Positions 18,570 to 27,415 of a stretch of DNA of 64,000 nt are shown piece after piece. Position 1 is the first letter of the stretch. Each line of letters starts with the position of its first letter. Origin of the DNA: Paracoccus maritimus (GTDB lineage: Bacteria; Pseudomonadota; Alphaproteobacteria; Rhodobacterales; Rhodobacteraceae); contig NZ_JANAVZ010000007.1 in assembly GCF_025195095.1 (NCBI RefSeq), positions 62,001 through 126,000 of the forward strand, given 5' to 3'. The notes beneath the pieces are model-generated. The model made no database searches. It was not told where the DNA came from and worked only from the letters and a program-made list of their open reading frames with translations. Both the position numbers and the translations under genes were made by a program.

Positions 18570-18645
18570 GATGAAGGGGACGGGCCGGGCAAAGCCCGGC
18601 CCGGTCGTTGCCACTGGGCCCGGGGCGCGCGCTTTCGCGCGCGCA
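18570..18645. repeat. Intergenic palindromic repeat, copy B
   Basis: A second copy of the element at 6367-6438: GATGAAGGGG, hairpin GGGCCGGGC-AAA-GCCCGGCCC, linker CGGTCGTTGCCACTGGGCC, then a GCGCGC...GCGCGC hairpin. Several stem differences are compensated on the other arm (for example A-T to C-G), so the hairpin is under selection. It again lies between convergent genes (eryD and tkt). Confidence 0.7.
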
Positions 18646-18686
18646 AGGAAAGGCGTCGGGGCCGCGAGGTCAGCCCCGGCGCGAGG

Positions 18687-20717
18687 TTACTTGCCGGCCA
18701 GCGCCTTCGCACGTGCGATGATCGCGTCGCTGGTGATGCCGAATTCGCGATAGAGGCGGTCGATGGGGGCCGAGGCGCCAAAGCCGGTCATGCCGATCAC
18801 GTCATCCTCGCTGGCGACATAGCGGGTCCAGCCCAACTTGCCCGCCGCTTCGATGGCGATGCGCGGGGCGTCGCCAAGGGTGGCCTTGCGATAGTCCAGA
18901 GGCTGGGCGTCGAACAGTTCCCATGACGGCATCGAGACGACGGCGATACTCATGCCGTCCTGATGCAGCGCCTCGGCGGCCTCGACGGCCAGTGCGACCT
19001 CGGTTCCGGTGGCGATCAGGGTCACGTCGCGGCCCTCGCCGAACTGGCGGATGATATAGGCGCCCTTGGCGGTCAGGTTCTCGTCCCCCGCCTGGGTCCG
19101 CAATTGCGGCACGTCCTGACGCGACAGCGCCAGAAGCGACGGAACCTTGCGGTTGCGGATCGCGATGTCCCACGCCTCCAGCGTCTCGACCGTGTCGGCG
19201 GGGCGCAGCACGGTCAGGCCCGGAATAGCGCGCAGGGATGCAAGATGCTCGATCGGCTGGTGGGTCGGGCCATCCTCGCCCAGACCGATACTGTCATGCG
19301 TCATCACATAGATCGTGCCGATGCCCATCAGCGCCGACAGCCGGATAGCGTTGCGGCAATAGTCCGAGAACACCAGGAAGGTGCCGCCATAGGGGATGAA
19401 GCCGCCATGCAGCGCGATGCCGTTCAATGCTGCCGCCATGCCGAATTCGCGCACGCCATAACCGATATATCGGCCCGGCGCCTCGCGGGAATACTGGCTG
19501 TCCACGGCCTTGACGCGGGTCAGGTTCGATCCGGTCAGATCGGCAGATCCGCCGATCATTTCGGGCACGGCCTCGGTCAGCGGATCCAGCGCCATCTGGC
19601 TGGCCTTGCGGGTCGCGGCCTTTTTCGGTTCCGCGAACAGCCGGTCGCGGGAGGTCTTGACGACGGAATCGTAGTCGGCAGGCAGTCTACCCGACAGGCG
19701 ACGGGTGAATTCGTCCCGCACATCCCTCGATTTGGCCACCAGCCGTTCTTCCCATGCGGTCCGGGCATCGGCGCCGCGTGCGCCGATCCTGCGCCATTCG
19801 GCTGCAAGATCTGCCGGAATTTCGAAGGGGGCCGCCGACCAGCCAAGCGCCTCTTTGGTCAGCGCGGCCTCGTCCGCGCCAAGCGGCGCGCCGTGGACGG
19901 AATAGGTGCCGGCCTTGTTGGGCGAGCCGAACCCGATCACCGTCTTCATCGCGATCAGCGAGGGTTTGCCCGCCTCGGCCTTCGCTGCCGTGATCGCGGC
20001 GTCCAGCGCGCGGCCGTCATGACCGTCGCAGGATTGCACATGCCAGCCGCAGGCGGCCAGGCGGGCTGGCACGTCCTCGGAAAAGCTGACCGAAGTCGGT
20101 CCGTCGATGGTGATGCTGTTGTCGTCGTAAAGCACGATCAGCTTGCCCAGCCCCAGGTGACCGGCAAGGCTGATCGCCTCTTGCCCGATACCTTCCTGCA
20201 GGCAGCCATCGCCCAGAAAGACATAGGTATGGTGATCGACCAGGTCGTCGCCGAACTCGGCCGCCAGTCGACGTTCGGCCAGCGCCATGCCGACCGCCAT
20301 CGCCAGGCCCTGACCCAGCGGACCCGTTGTCAGTTCAATCCCTTTGGCATGGCCGTATTCGGGGTGGCCTGCAGTGATCGCGCCCCATTGCCGGAAGTTC
20401 TTCAGCTGATCCAGCGTCATGTCCGCATAACCGGTCAGGTGAAGCAGGCTGTATTGCAGCATCGAGGCATGGCCGTTCGACAGCACGAAACGATCGCGAT
20501 CCGGCCAGTCAGGGTTGGACGCGTCGAATTTCAGATGGTTGCGGAACAGCACGGTCGCGGCATCCGCCATCCCCATCGGCGCGCCGGGGTGGCCGGAATT
20601 GGCGGCGTTCACCGCGTCGATCGACAGCGCGCGAATGCAGTTTGCCAAGGCAAAGTTTTCCGGGTCTCGCGCGGCCTTTTCGGCGATTGCAGGGTCTTTC
20701 GGGGTATCCAAGGGCAT
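18687..20717 (-). CDS. tkt: Transketolase
   Basis: A 676-residue thiamine diphosphate enzyme that moves two-carbon ketol units between sugar phosphates. It has 'AANSGHPGAPMGMADAATVL' (substrate/TPP site), the TPP-binding 'GDGCLQEGIGQEAISLAGHL' with 'VLYDDNSITIDG', and 'MTHDSIGLGEDGPTHQPIE' (TK signature 2). The start at 20717 has AGGAGG. It is divergent from the second DeoR gene and shares its control region, which contains three TCACAA repeats. With the nearby aldolase and bisphosphatase it would carry erythrose 4-phosphate into pentose and hexose phosphates. A housekeeping copy may exist elsewhere. Confidence 0.95.
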   Translation of the reverse strand: MPLDTPKDPAIAEKAARDPENFALANCIRALSIDAVNAANSGHPGAPMGMADAATVLFRNHLKFDASNPDWPDRDRFVLSNGHASMLQYSLLHLTGYADMTLDQLKNFRQWGAITAGHPEYGHAKGIELTTGPLGQGLAMAVGMALAERRLAAEFGDDLVDHHTYVFLGDGCLQEGIGQEAISLAGHLGLGKLIVLYDDNSITIDGPTSVSFSEDVPARLAACGWHVQSCDGHDGRALDAAITAAKAEAGKPSLIAMKTVIGFGSPNKAGTYSVHGAPLGADEAALTKEALGWSAAPFEIPADLAAEWRRIGARGADARTAWEERLVAKSRDVRDEFTRRLSGRLPADYDSVVKTSRDRLFAEPKKAATRKASQMALDPLTEAVPEMIGGSADLTGSNLTRVKAVDSQYSREAPGRYIGYGVREFGMAAALNGIALHGGFIPYGGTFLVFSDYCRNAIRLSALMGIGTIYVMTHDSIGLGEDGPTHQPIEHLASLRAIPGLTVLRPADTVETLEAWDIAIRNRKVPSLLALSRQDVPQLRTQAGDENLTAKGAYIIRQFGEGRDVTLIATGTEVALAVEAAEALHQDGMSIAVVSMPSWELFDAQPLDYRKATLGDAPRIAIEAAGKLGWTRYVASEDDVIGMTGFGASAPIDRLYREFGITSDAIIARAKALAGK

Positions 20718-20763
20718 GTTCGGTCCTCCTGTGTTGCGAGCGTGATACGCGCGAACGCAATAA

Positions 20764-20813
20764 ATCACAAGATAAAATCACAAAGTCACAAAAATTATGT
20801 TGCATTGTGTGAT
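20764..20813. promoter_or_regulatory. Repeated operator-like sites between tkt and deoR
   Basis: ATCACAA at 20764-20770 and 20777-20783 and GTCACAA at 20785-20791 are direct repeats 13 and 8 bases apart. The inverted TTGTGTGAT is at 20805-20813. The stretch is strikingly A/T-rich for this genome. It sits in the only shared promoter region of tkt and the deoR-eryH-eryI-fbp-fba operon. Autoregulation by the adjacent DeoR protein is the simplest reading. Confidence 0.55.
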
Positions 20814-20863
20814 GTGGGTGTTAAAAACATCATTGGCGAAACGGAATTGGCCAGGAGGTTGCC

Positions 20864-21643
20864 GTGAAACGCGACGAACGCAGACAGGCCATCATGGATA
20901 TTCTGGTCGAAGACCGGGCCGTCGATCTGGACGATCTGGCTGACCGCTTCGCGGTGTCGAAAATGACAATCCACCGCGATCTGGACGATCTGGAACAGGC
21001 CGGACTGCTGCGCAAGGTGCGCGGCGGCGCGACCATCGAGGCGGGAACGCAATTCGAAAGCGATTTCCGCATTCGCGAGTTGCAGGACAGCAGCGCCAAG
21101 TCGCGCATGGCCCATGTCGCGCTGGATCTGGTCGAGCCGGGGATGAGCGTCATGGTCAATGACGGTTCGATGGCGTCGCTGCTGGGGGCGCGACTGGCCG
21201 ATAAGGCGCCACTGACCGTCATCACCAACAACGCCGCCGTGCTGGATCATCTAAAGGATGTGCCACGGGTCACGCTGATCGCGCTGGGTGGGGCTTACAG
21301 CGCCAAGTTCAACGGCTATTTCGGGCTGGTGACCGAATATGCGCTGGCCCGGCTGCGCGCCGATATCGCGTTCATCTCGACCCCGGCGCTTGCGGGGCTG
21401 CAGGCCTTCCACATGGACGAACCCGTGGTGCGTGCCAAGCGCGCCATGATGGCTGGTGCCGAACGCAGCGTGCTGCTGGTCAACCATCAGCGTTTCGGTC
21501 GTCCGGCCTTGCACCTGCTGGCCGATCTGTCCGAATTCGACGCCATCATCACCGACGCGCCCCCGGCGCCCGAAGATCGTGCGGCACTGGATCGCGCGGG
21601 CATCGCCCTGACCATCGCCAGCGCCCAACCCACCGAGGATTGA
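20864..21643 (+). CDS. DeoR-family regulator heading the eryH-eryI operon
   Basis: 259 residues: the DeoR helix-turn-helix at about 4-60 ('RRQAIMDILVEDRAVDLDD', 'FAVSKMTIHRDLDDLEQAG') and a DeoRC domain ('LVEPGMSVMVNDGSMASLLG', 'LLVNHQRFGRPALHLL'). In Rhizobium erythritol loci a deoR gene likewise precedes tpiB and rpiB. The start has CAGGAGGTTGCC. The ligand is probably a tetrose or tetrulose phosphate. It is about one-fifth identical by eye to the other DeoR protein of the locus, so the two are not recent duplicates. Confidence 0.9.
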   Translation: MKRDERRQAIMDILVEDRAVDLDDLADRFAVSKMTIHRDLDDLEQAGLLRKVRGGATIEAGTQFESDFRIRELQDSSAKSRMAHVALDLVEPGMSVMVNDGSMASLLGARLADKAPLTVITNNAAVLDHLKDVPRVTLIALGGAYSAKFNGYFGLVTEYALARLRADIAFISTPALAGLQAFHMDEPVVRAKRAMMAGAERSVLLVNHQRFGRPALHLLADLSEFDAIITDAPPAPEDRAALDRAGIALTIASAQPTED

Positions 21644-21647
21644 CAAC

Positions 21648-22406
21648 ATGACGTTCTGGATTGGAACAAGCTGGAAGATGAACAAGACGCTGGCAGAGGC
21701 GCGCGACTTTGCCGAAGGGCTGGCCGCCGCCGATGCCGATCGCGACGACCGGATTCAACGCTTTGTCATCCCGCCCTTTACCGCCGTGCGCGAGGTCAAG
21801 GCGATGCTGGACCGGACCAGCGTCAAGGTCGGGGCGCAGAACATGCATTGGGCTGATGAGGGTGCCTGGACCGGCGAGGTCAGCCCGGTGATGCTGAAAG
21901 ACTGCAACCTCGACATCGTCGAACTGGGCCACAGCGAACGCCGCGAGCATTTTGGCGAAACCGATGAAACCGTCGGACTGAAGACCGAGGCCGCGATCCG
22001 TCACGGGCTGATCCCGCTGATCTGCATCGGCGAAACCCTGTCCGAACGCGAGGCGGGTCGCGCCCAGGATGTGTTGGAGGCGCAGGTGCGTGGTGCCTTG
22101 GGGCGGCTGACAGAGGATCAGAAAGCGGCGCCGATCCTTCTGGCCTATGAACCCGTCTGGGCCATCGGCGTGAACGGCATTCCCGCGACCTCCGACTATG
22201 CCGATGCGCGGCAGGCCGATATCACGGCGGTTGCCCGGAACGTCGTGGGTCGCAAGCTGCCCTGCCTCTATGGCGGCTCGGTCAGTCCCCAGAACTGCGA
22301 GGAACTGATCCAATGCCCGCATATCGACGGGCTGTTCATCGGACGCTCGGCCTGGAAGGTCGAGGGATATCTGGACATTCTGGCGCGCTGCGCCGCGAAA
22401 ATCTGA
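21648..22406 (+). CDS. eryH: L-erythrulose 1-phosphate isomerase (TpiA2/EryH)
   Basis: A 252-residue triosephosphate isomerase fold. It has 'WIGTSWKMNKTLAEARDFA' (Asn/Lys of the active site), 'VELGHSERREHFGETDETV' (His electrophile), 'ILLAYEPVWAIGVNG' (catalytic Glu in YEPVWAIG) and 'LYGGSVSPQNCEELIQ'. The 'WIGTSWKMNK' opening differs from housekeeping TpiA (usually 'AGNWKMN') and matches the TpiA2 branch. In Brucella this enzyme converts L-erythrulose 1-phosphate to D-erythrulose 4-phosphate. Context (deoR before, rpiB after) strengthens the call. Confidence 0.88.
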   Translation: MTFWIGTSWKMNKTLAEARDFAEGLAAADADRDDRIQRFVIPPFTAVREVKAMLDRTSVKVGAQNMHWADEGAWTGEVSPVMLKDCNLDIVELGHSERREHFGETDETVGLKTEAAIRHGLIPLICIGETLSEREAGRAQDVLEAQVRGALGRLTEDQKAAPILLAYEPVWAIGVNGIPATSDYADARQADITAVARNVVGRKLPCLYGGSVSPQNCEELIQCPHIDGLFIGRSAWKVEGYLDILARCAAKI

Positions 22407-22418
22407 AGGAGTGACGAC

Positions 22419-22880
22419 ATGAAACTGGCTATCGCAGGCGACAGCGCGGGCGAAGGTCTGGCCAAGATTCTGGCCGATTACCTGAAGGACAAGCATGAGG
22501 TGTCTGAAATCAGCCGGACCGACGCTGGTCCGGATGCGTTCTATGCCAACCTGTCCGACCGGGTGGCGTCGCAGGTTCTGGACGGCACATATGACCGCGC
22601 GATCCTGGTCTGTGGCACCGGCATCGGCGTCTGCATCGCGGCCAACAAGGTGCCGGGCATCCGCGCCGCGCTGACCCATGACACCTATTCGGCGGAACGC
22701 GCCGCGCTGTCGAACAACGCGCAAATCATCACCATGGGCGCGCGTGTGATCGGCGCCGAGGTTGCCAAGACCATCGCCGATGCCTGGCTGGCCGAGACGA
22801 TGAACTTCGACGCTGCCGGCAAATCGGCCGGTAACGTGAATGCCATCGACCAGGTCGATGCGAAATACAACAAGGGCTGA
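22419..22880 (+). CDS. eryI: D-erythrulose 4-phosphate isomerase (RpiB/EryI)
   Basis: A 153-residue RpiB/LacAB family sugar phosphate isomerase: '[20 protein letters not shown]', '[20 protein letters not shown]' (catalytic Cys in the CGTGIG loop) and '[20 protein letters not shown]'. In Brucella EryI makes D-erythrose 4-phosphate from D-erythrulose 4-phosphate. GAAGGAG precedes the start and the gap to eryH is 12 bases. Ribose 5-phosphate isomerase B is the general alternative. Confidence 0.88.
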   Translation: MKLAIAGDSAGEGLAKILADYLKDKHEVSEISRTDAGPDAFYANLSDRVASQVLDGTYDRAILVCGTGIGVCIAANKVPGIRAALTHDTYSAERAALSNNAQIITMGARVIGAEVAKTIADAWLAETMNFDAAGKSAGNVNAIDQVDAKYNKG

Positions 22881-22898
22881 GACCCTCGGAACGTCGCC

Positions 22899-23876
22899 AT
22901 GCTGAAACTGCCCGATGACGGCCCCGCGCGGGGCCGACCGATCCATGATGCGCTGACGCAGGACGGTCCCGGCGCCGTCGTGTTGGCACTGGCGCAGGCC
23001 CTGCCGCCGCTGGCCGCGCGGCTTGCCGCGGGGCGGCTGCATGGCGATCCCGAGGCCATCGTCGGCATCAATGACAGCGGCGACAAGCAGAAGGCGCTGG
23101 ATGTCGCGGCCCATTGCCACATGCTGGACGCGCTGCGCACAGTTGGCGTCCGGCAGGTTCTGTCGGAAGAGGCGGAAGACATCATCACCCTGAACGATGA
23201 CGGCCTGTTCGACGTCGCCATCGATCCGATCGACGGATCGGGCAGCATCGGCGTCGGCGCGCCGTTGGGGATGTTGTTTTCGGTCCTGCCTGCCGCGCCA
23301 GAGGGGTTTCTGCGAACGGGTCGGTCCATCGTGGCGGCGGGATATGCGTCCTTCGGTCATTCGCTTGATTTCGGCTGGTCGCTCGGGCAGGGCGTTCAGA
23401 TCGCGGGGTTTGATGCGGCGGCGGGCCATTTCCGCGTCGTCCGGGATGACGTGACGCTGAAACCCGCCACCTCGACCATCGCCTATAACGCCTCGAACGA
23501 ACGGCATTGGTCGCCCGGACTGCAGGCATGGCTGCGCGATCTGCGCGCGGGCGCCGACGGGCCGCGAGGGCGCGATTTCAACATGCGTTGGCTGGCAGCC
23601 GCGGTGGGGGAATTGCACCGTATCCTACTGAAGGGCGGCGCATTTCTTTACCCCGCCGATGGCCGCGCTGGATATGAGCATGGCCGCTTGCGGCTGATCT
23701 ACGAATGCGCGCCCATCGCCTTTCTGATCGAACAGGCGGGCGGCGCGGCCAGTGACGGGCAGGTCCCGATCCTCGACCGTCGGCCGCGCGGGCTGCACGA
23801 CTTCACCCCCCTGATCTTCGGCGCCACGGACGAGGTGGACACGATTCTCGCCTATCTCGCCGGCAACAAAGGATAG
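22899..23876 (+). CDS. fbp: Class I fructose-1,6-/sedoheptulose-1,7-bisphosphatase
   Basis: 325 residues of class I FBPase. Metal and substrate motifs include '[20 protein letters not shown]', 'LSEEAEDI', '[20 protein letters not shown]' and the C-terminal signature '[19 protein letters not shown]'. It lies between eryI (18 bases) and the aldolase (5 bases), so it is co-expressed with erythritol genes. In this setting its substrate may be sedoheptulose 1,7-bisphosphate made from erythrose 4-phosphate and dihydroxyacetone phosphate. FBPases of Calvin operons (CbbF) often take both substrates. Confidence 0.88.
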   Translation: MLKLPDDGPARGRPIHDALTQDGPGAVVLALAQALPPLAARLAAGRLHGDPEAIVGINDSGDKQKALDVAAHCHMLDALRTVGVRQVLSEEAEDIITLNDDGLFDVAIDPIDGSGSIGVGAPLGMLFSVLPAAPEGFLRTGRSIVAAGYASFGHSLDFGWSLGQGVQIAGFDAAAGHFRVVRDDVTLKPATSTIAYNASNERHWSPGLQAWLRDLRAGADGPRGRDFNMRWLAAAVGELHRILLKGGAFLYPADGRAGYEHGRLRLIYECAPIAFLIEQAGGAASDGQVPILDRRPRGLHDFTPLIFGATDEVDTILAYLAGNKG

Positions 23877-23881
23877 ATCCG

Positions 23882-24916
23882 ATGGCCATGATTACGCTTC
23901 GCCAGCTTCTGGACCACGCAGCCGAGCACGGCTACGCGGTGCCGGCGTTCAACATCAACAACATGGAACAGGGGCTTGCGGTCATGCAGGCGGCTGCCCG
24001 GACCGACAGCCCGGTGATCCTTCAGGCCAGCCGGGGCGCGCGGTCCTATGCCAACGATCAGGTGCTGGCCGGGCTGATCGCCGGGCTGGCGCGTGCCTTT
24101 CCGCAAATTCCCCTGTGCATGCATCTGGATCATGGCAACGGCCTGCCGACCTGCGCGACCGCGATCCAGAACGGGTTTACCAGCGTGATGATGGATGGCA
24201 GCCTGAAATCCGACGGCAAGACGCCGGCCGATTACGACTATAACCGCGACATCACCGCGCGCGTCGTCGAGATGGCCCATGCCTGCGGCGTGTCGGTCGA
24301 GGGTGAACTGGGCGTGCTGGGCAGCCTTGAAACCGGAATGGGCGATCAGGAAGACGGCCACGGCGCGACCGAGAAGCTGTCCGAGGATCAGCTTCTGACC
24401 GACCCCGACGAGGCCGCGCGTTTCGTGGCCGATACGGGCGTTGACGCGCTGGCCGTCGCGATGGGGACCAGCCACGGGGCCTATAAGTTCACCCGCGAAC
24501 CTGACGGCCAGATCCTTGCGATGCATGTCATCGAGGCGATCCACGCGCGGATTCCGAACACCCATCTGGTCATGCACGGATCGTCCTCGGTTCCCGAGGA
24601 TCTGCAGCAGATCATCAATTCCCATGGTGGCGACATTCGCCCGACATGGGGCGTCCCGGTCGAGGAGATCCAGCGCGGCATCCGGTTCGGTGTGCGCAAG
24701 GTCAATATCGATACGGACAGCCGGCTGGCGATGACCGCCGCGATCCGCAAGACCCTGACCGAGGACCCGTCCGAGTTCGACCCGCGCAAGTATCTCAAGC
24801 CCGCCATGACGATGATGGCCGAGATGTGCCAGCAGCGATTCGAAGCATTCGGAACGGCTGGAAACGCCTCGAAGATCCGGCCGCTTACGCTGGCGGAAAT
24901 GGCCGCGCGTTACTGA
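23882..24916 (+). CDS. fba: Class II fructose/sedoheptulose-bisphosphate aldolase (Calvin-type subgroup)
   Basis: A 344-residue zinc aldolase. It has '[20 protein letters not shown]', '[13 protein letters not shown]' (zinc and catalytic residues), '[20 protein letters not shown]', '[16 protein letters not shown]' and '[19 protein letters not shown]'. The length and these motifs fit the CbbA-like class II subgroup found with Calvin-cycle genes. It condenses dihydroxyacetone phosphate with glyceraldehyde 3-phosphate or erythrose 4-phosphate. AAAGGATAG precedes the start. It is the last gene of the deoR-eryH-eryI-fbp operon and converges with the DUF1489 gene seven bases away. Confidence 0.93.
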   Translation: MAMITLRQLLDHAAEHGYAVPAFNINNMEQGLAVMQAAARTDSPVILQASRGARSYANDQVLAGLIAGLARAFPQIPLCMHLDHGNGLPTCATAIQNGFTSVMMDGSLKSDGKTPADYDYNRDITARVVEMAHACGVSVEGELGVLGSLETGMGDQEDGHGATEKLSEDQLLTDPDEAARFVADTGVDALAVAMGTSHGAYKFTREPDGQILAMHVIEAIHARIPNTHLVMHGSSSVPEDLQQIINSHGGDIRPTWGVPVEEIQRGIRFGVRKVNIDTDSRLAMTAAIRKTLTEDPSEFDPRKYLKPAMTMMAEMCQQRFEAFGTAGNASKIRPLTLAEMAARY

Positions 24917-24923
24917 GCGACGT

Positions 24924-25346
24924 TCAGACCAGCCCCATCTCGGACAGCGCCGCCGCCACGCTTGGCGGCAGCGCTTCTTCGGCGCCGCGGCCTTCCGGCA
25001 GATCGGCGGGGGCGTCCTTTCCGTCCAGATAACGCCAACCCTGAAACGGTCTTCGGGGAACGGCGCCGACCCGAACCAGATTCCGATCCAGGACAAGCGC
25101 GCAGCGCCGGATCCCGTCGTCACCGATCCGCTCGTCCAGCCTCAGGATTCGCTGTCGCGCCAGGATCACACCCTTGAAGACCCAATAGATCGATCCGCCG
25201 TCCAGCAACTCGGCCTCTCGCCTGGGCCACATGCGTGTAACATGGCAGGCAGGCGCGTCGCCGAACCGCTGCTGCTGCCAGCGCAACAGATCATCGGGCC
25301 CTTCGGCGCCGACGCACAGCTTCATGAGATTGAGGGAACCGGACAT
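24924..25346 (-). CDS. DUF1489 family protein
   Basis: 140 residues. 'NLMKLCVGAEGPDDLLRWQQ' at the start, 'HVTRMWPRREAELLDGGSIY', 'GVILARQRILRLDERIGDDG' and 'RRPFQGWRYLDGKDAPADLP' are the conserved blocks of DUF1489, an alphaproteobacterial family of unknown function. It is soluble and has no signal peptide. It stands alone on the minus strand, convergent with fba. Confidence 0.88.
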   Translation of the reverse strand: MSGSLNLMKLCVGAEGPDDLLRWQQQRFGDAPACHVTRMWPRREAELLDGGSIYWVFKGVILARQRILRLDERIGDDGIRRCALVLDRNLVRVGAVPRRPFQGWRYLDGKDAPADLPEGRGAEEALPPSVAAALSEMGLV

Positions 25347-25470
25347 GAACGCAAGATAGGTCTAGCGACGCGGACCCGCAAGCGCGCCTAAGGCTTCTTC
25401 TTGGCGCAAGCGTCCCTGCAGAAGACTTTGGCCCGTCGGGCAACGCGGCCGCAGAATGGCGCGAAACGAA

Positions 25471-25498
25471 GAAAGCCGCGGCGGGTGCCGCGGCTTTC
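25471..25498 (-). terminator. Rho-independent-type terminator of tig
   Basis: A perfect 12-bp stem, GAAAGCCGCGGC-GGGT-GCCGCGGCTTTC, lies 24 bases past the tig stop and is followed on the minus strand by TTCGTTTCG. The rest of 25347-25522 holds only a short Cys-rich open frame without a start codon. Confidence 0.75.
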
Positions 25499-25522
25499 GG
25501 GGGACTGCTAGTTAGGCGCGGA

Positions 25523-26857
25523 TCAAAGTTCGTCCAGCGCCTCGACAGCCTTTTCCAGCTCTTCCTTGCTGACCTGCTTTTCCTCGACCTTCGCCTGTTC
25601 GGCGATGTGATCGACGACCTTGTCTTCGAAGATCGGGGCGCGCAGCTGTTGCTGGGCGGCTTGGTTCTGCTGGACGAATTCGAAGAACGCGCGTTCCTGG
25701 CCCGGATACTGGCGCGCGGCTTGCAGCACGGCCTGGGTCATTTCCTGATCGCTCACCTGCACTTCGGCCTTCTGACCGATTTCGGCCAGCAGCAGGCCCA
25801 GACGCACGCGACGCTCGGCCAGTTTCTTGTGCTCGTCGGTGGGTTCGATTTCGCCGTGGTTGTGGCCCTGCTCCTCGGGATGTTCCTCGTGCCACAGCTG
25901 ATGGGCGATCTGCCCGGCCTCGGCCTCGACCAGCGATTCGGGCAGATCGAACTTCACCTGATCGTCAAGCTGGTCCAGCAGGGCGCGCTTCATGATCGCG
26001 CGCGCAGCGCCGGCATATTCCTGTTCCAGCCGCTCGGCGATCTGCTTTTTCAGACCCTCAAGATCCTCGGCGCCGTACTTCTTGGCCAACTCGTCGTCGA
26101 TCTCGGCGGGCTTGGGGGCCTTCACGGCCTTGATCTTGCATTCGAAGGTCGCGTCCTTGCCGGCCAGATGCGGCGCGCCGTATTCGTCGGGGAATTTGAC
26201 GTTGACGGTAACGTCTTCGTCCATCTTTGCGCCGACAAGTTGTTCCTCGAAGCCGGGGATGAAGCTGTTCGATCCCAGGACCAAGGGATAATCCTCGGCC
26301 GAGCCGCCTTCGAACGCCTCGCCGTCCACGAAGCCCTTGAAGTCGATCACGACCTGATCGCCGTCCTTGGCCTTGCTGCCCTTGCGGCGATCGTCAAAGT
26401 TCTGAGCCGATTTCGCAAGATTTTCCAGCGCCTCGTCGATCGCGGACTGCTCTGCCGGAACGCTCAGCTTTTCCAGCTTCAGCTTGGCCAGATCGACCTC
26501 GGGAATCTCGGGCAGGGATTCGTACGAGACGTTGACGACGACATCGTCGCCCTCTTTCCAGGTCTCGCCGTTCTCCATCTCGATCTTGGGCTGGGCGGCG
26601 GGACGGTCGCCCGATTCCTCAAGATGCTTGCGCAGTGCGCCGTCGATGGCTTCCTGCATGGCATCGCCCATGATGCGCTGGCCGAATTGCTTCTTCAGCA
26701 TCGCCATCGGGACCTTGCCCTTGCGGAAGCCCTTCATCTCGACCTCGGGCTGCGCCTCTTTCAGCTTGGCGTCGACCGTCTCGGCCAGCTCGGCGGCGGG
26801 CAGGGTAAACTGGTAGCCCCGCTTCAGACCTTCGTTCTGGGTTTCCTTGACCTGCAT
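25523..26857 (-). CDS. tig: Trigger factor, ribosome-bound chaperone and prolyl isomerase
   Basis: 444 residues. The N-terminal ribosome-binding domain has '[20 protein letters not shown]' (the FRxGKxP signature). The FKBP domain, about 155-245, has '[20 protein letters not shown]' and '[16 protein letters not shown]'. The C-terminal helical chaperone domain ends in a charged Glu/Lys tail. The start at 26857 gives [15 protein letters not shown], the family N-terminus, with GAGGA upstream; an ATG one codon earlier is too close to the SD. It helps nascent chains fold at the ribosome exit. Confidence 0.96.
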   Translation of the reverse strand: MQVKETQNEGLKRGYQFTLPAAELAETVDAKLKEAQPEVEMKGFRKGKVPMAMLKKQFGQRIMGDAMQEAIDGALRKHLEESGDRPAAQPKIEMENGETWKEGDDVVVNVSYESLPEIPEVDLAKLKLEKLSVPAEQSAIDEALENLAKSAQNFDDRRKGSKAKDGDQVVIDFKGFVDGEAFEGGSAEDYPLVLGSNSFIPGFEEQLVGAKMDEDVTVNVKFPDEYGAPHLAGKDATFECKIKAVKAPKPAEIDDELAKKYGAEDLEGLKKQIAERLEQEYAGAARAIMKRALLDQLDDQVKFDLPESLVEAEAGQIAHQLWHEEHPEEQGHNHGEIEPTDEHKKLAERRVRLGLLLAEIGQKAEVQVSDQEMTQAVLQAARQYPGQERAFFEFVQQNQAAQQQLRAPIFEDKVVDHIAEQAKVEEKQVSKEELEKAVEALDEL

Positions 26858-27028
26858 CATCGTCCTCATAGCAAGAAGGGCCGCCGGGTAGCGGCGGCCT
26901 GAAAATTTCCGCAGTTCTATTCTTCGGGGCCATGCTCTGCAAGCAGATAGCTTGGCGGCCGACGGAACCGTCGCGCCGCACAGGCGTTGGGCGTTCAAGC
27001 AATTCCCGGCACAAGAGGGGGCGAAGCC

Positions 27029-27415
27029 ATGACAACCCATTCAATCGTGAAGTTCGGCGGTATCGCGGCCGTCGCCTTGATGCTGGGCGGAACAGGGGTC
27101 TTGGCCCAATCGCAGCCCGACGTTGCGACCGGCGGCGAATGCGCCGACGACGCGGGCGTCGCGTTGCCTGCGACTCAGCCGCAGCCGTCCGAGGACGGCA
27201 CCGCGCCCGGCAATTCCGGCAGTACCGGCTGGACGGGCGGGACCGGCGGGTCACAGATCGGTACGAATTCGCAGGGCGCAGTGCCGTCATCGGTGACGTG
27301 GCACGCCCCGACGGCGCGCGGGCTGGATCTGCAGGGACGGCCCGAACCCGCCGGTCAGCCGCAGGATGAGCCGAAGCCCGCCTCGCAGGACTTGGCCGGC
27401 CTTCCCGACTGCTAG
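27029..27415 (+). CDS. Small secreted Gly/Pro/Gln-rich protein
   Basis: 128 residues with a signal peptide ('[20 protein letters not shown]', cleavage near 'VLAQS') and a low-complexity mature part: '[20 protein letters not shown]', '[20 protein letters not shown]', '[12 protein letters not shown]'. Similar short exported proteins of unknown function occur in Rhodobacterales, from memory. The SD AGAGGGGG is well placed. Its TAG stop interlocks with the selB TAG stop on the other strand in a single CTAG (27412-27415). Confidence 0.75.
   Translation: MTTHSIVKFGGIAAVALMLGGTGVLAQSQPDVATGGECADDAGVALPATQPQPSEDGTAPGNSGSTGWTGGTGGSQIGTNSQGAVPSSVTWHAPTARGLDLQGRPEPAGQPQDEPKPASQDLAGLPDC

Noticed and set aside
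18687-24916. Calvin-cycle (cbb) operon
   Set aside because: tkt, fbp and a Calvin-type aldolase are present, but no RuBisCO, phosphoribulokinase or CbbR is here; the neighbours are erythritol genes.
25380-25470. Short Cys-rich minus-strand frame (CGRVARRAKVFCRDACAKKKP without its last stop)
   Set aside because: It looks like a small zinc-ribbon tail, but there is no ATG, GTG or TTG in frame before it and the tig terminator lies just upstream. At most it is a remnant.
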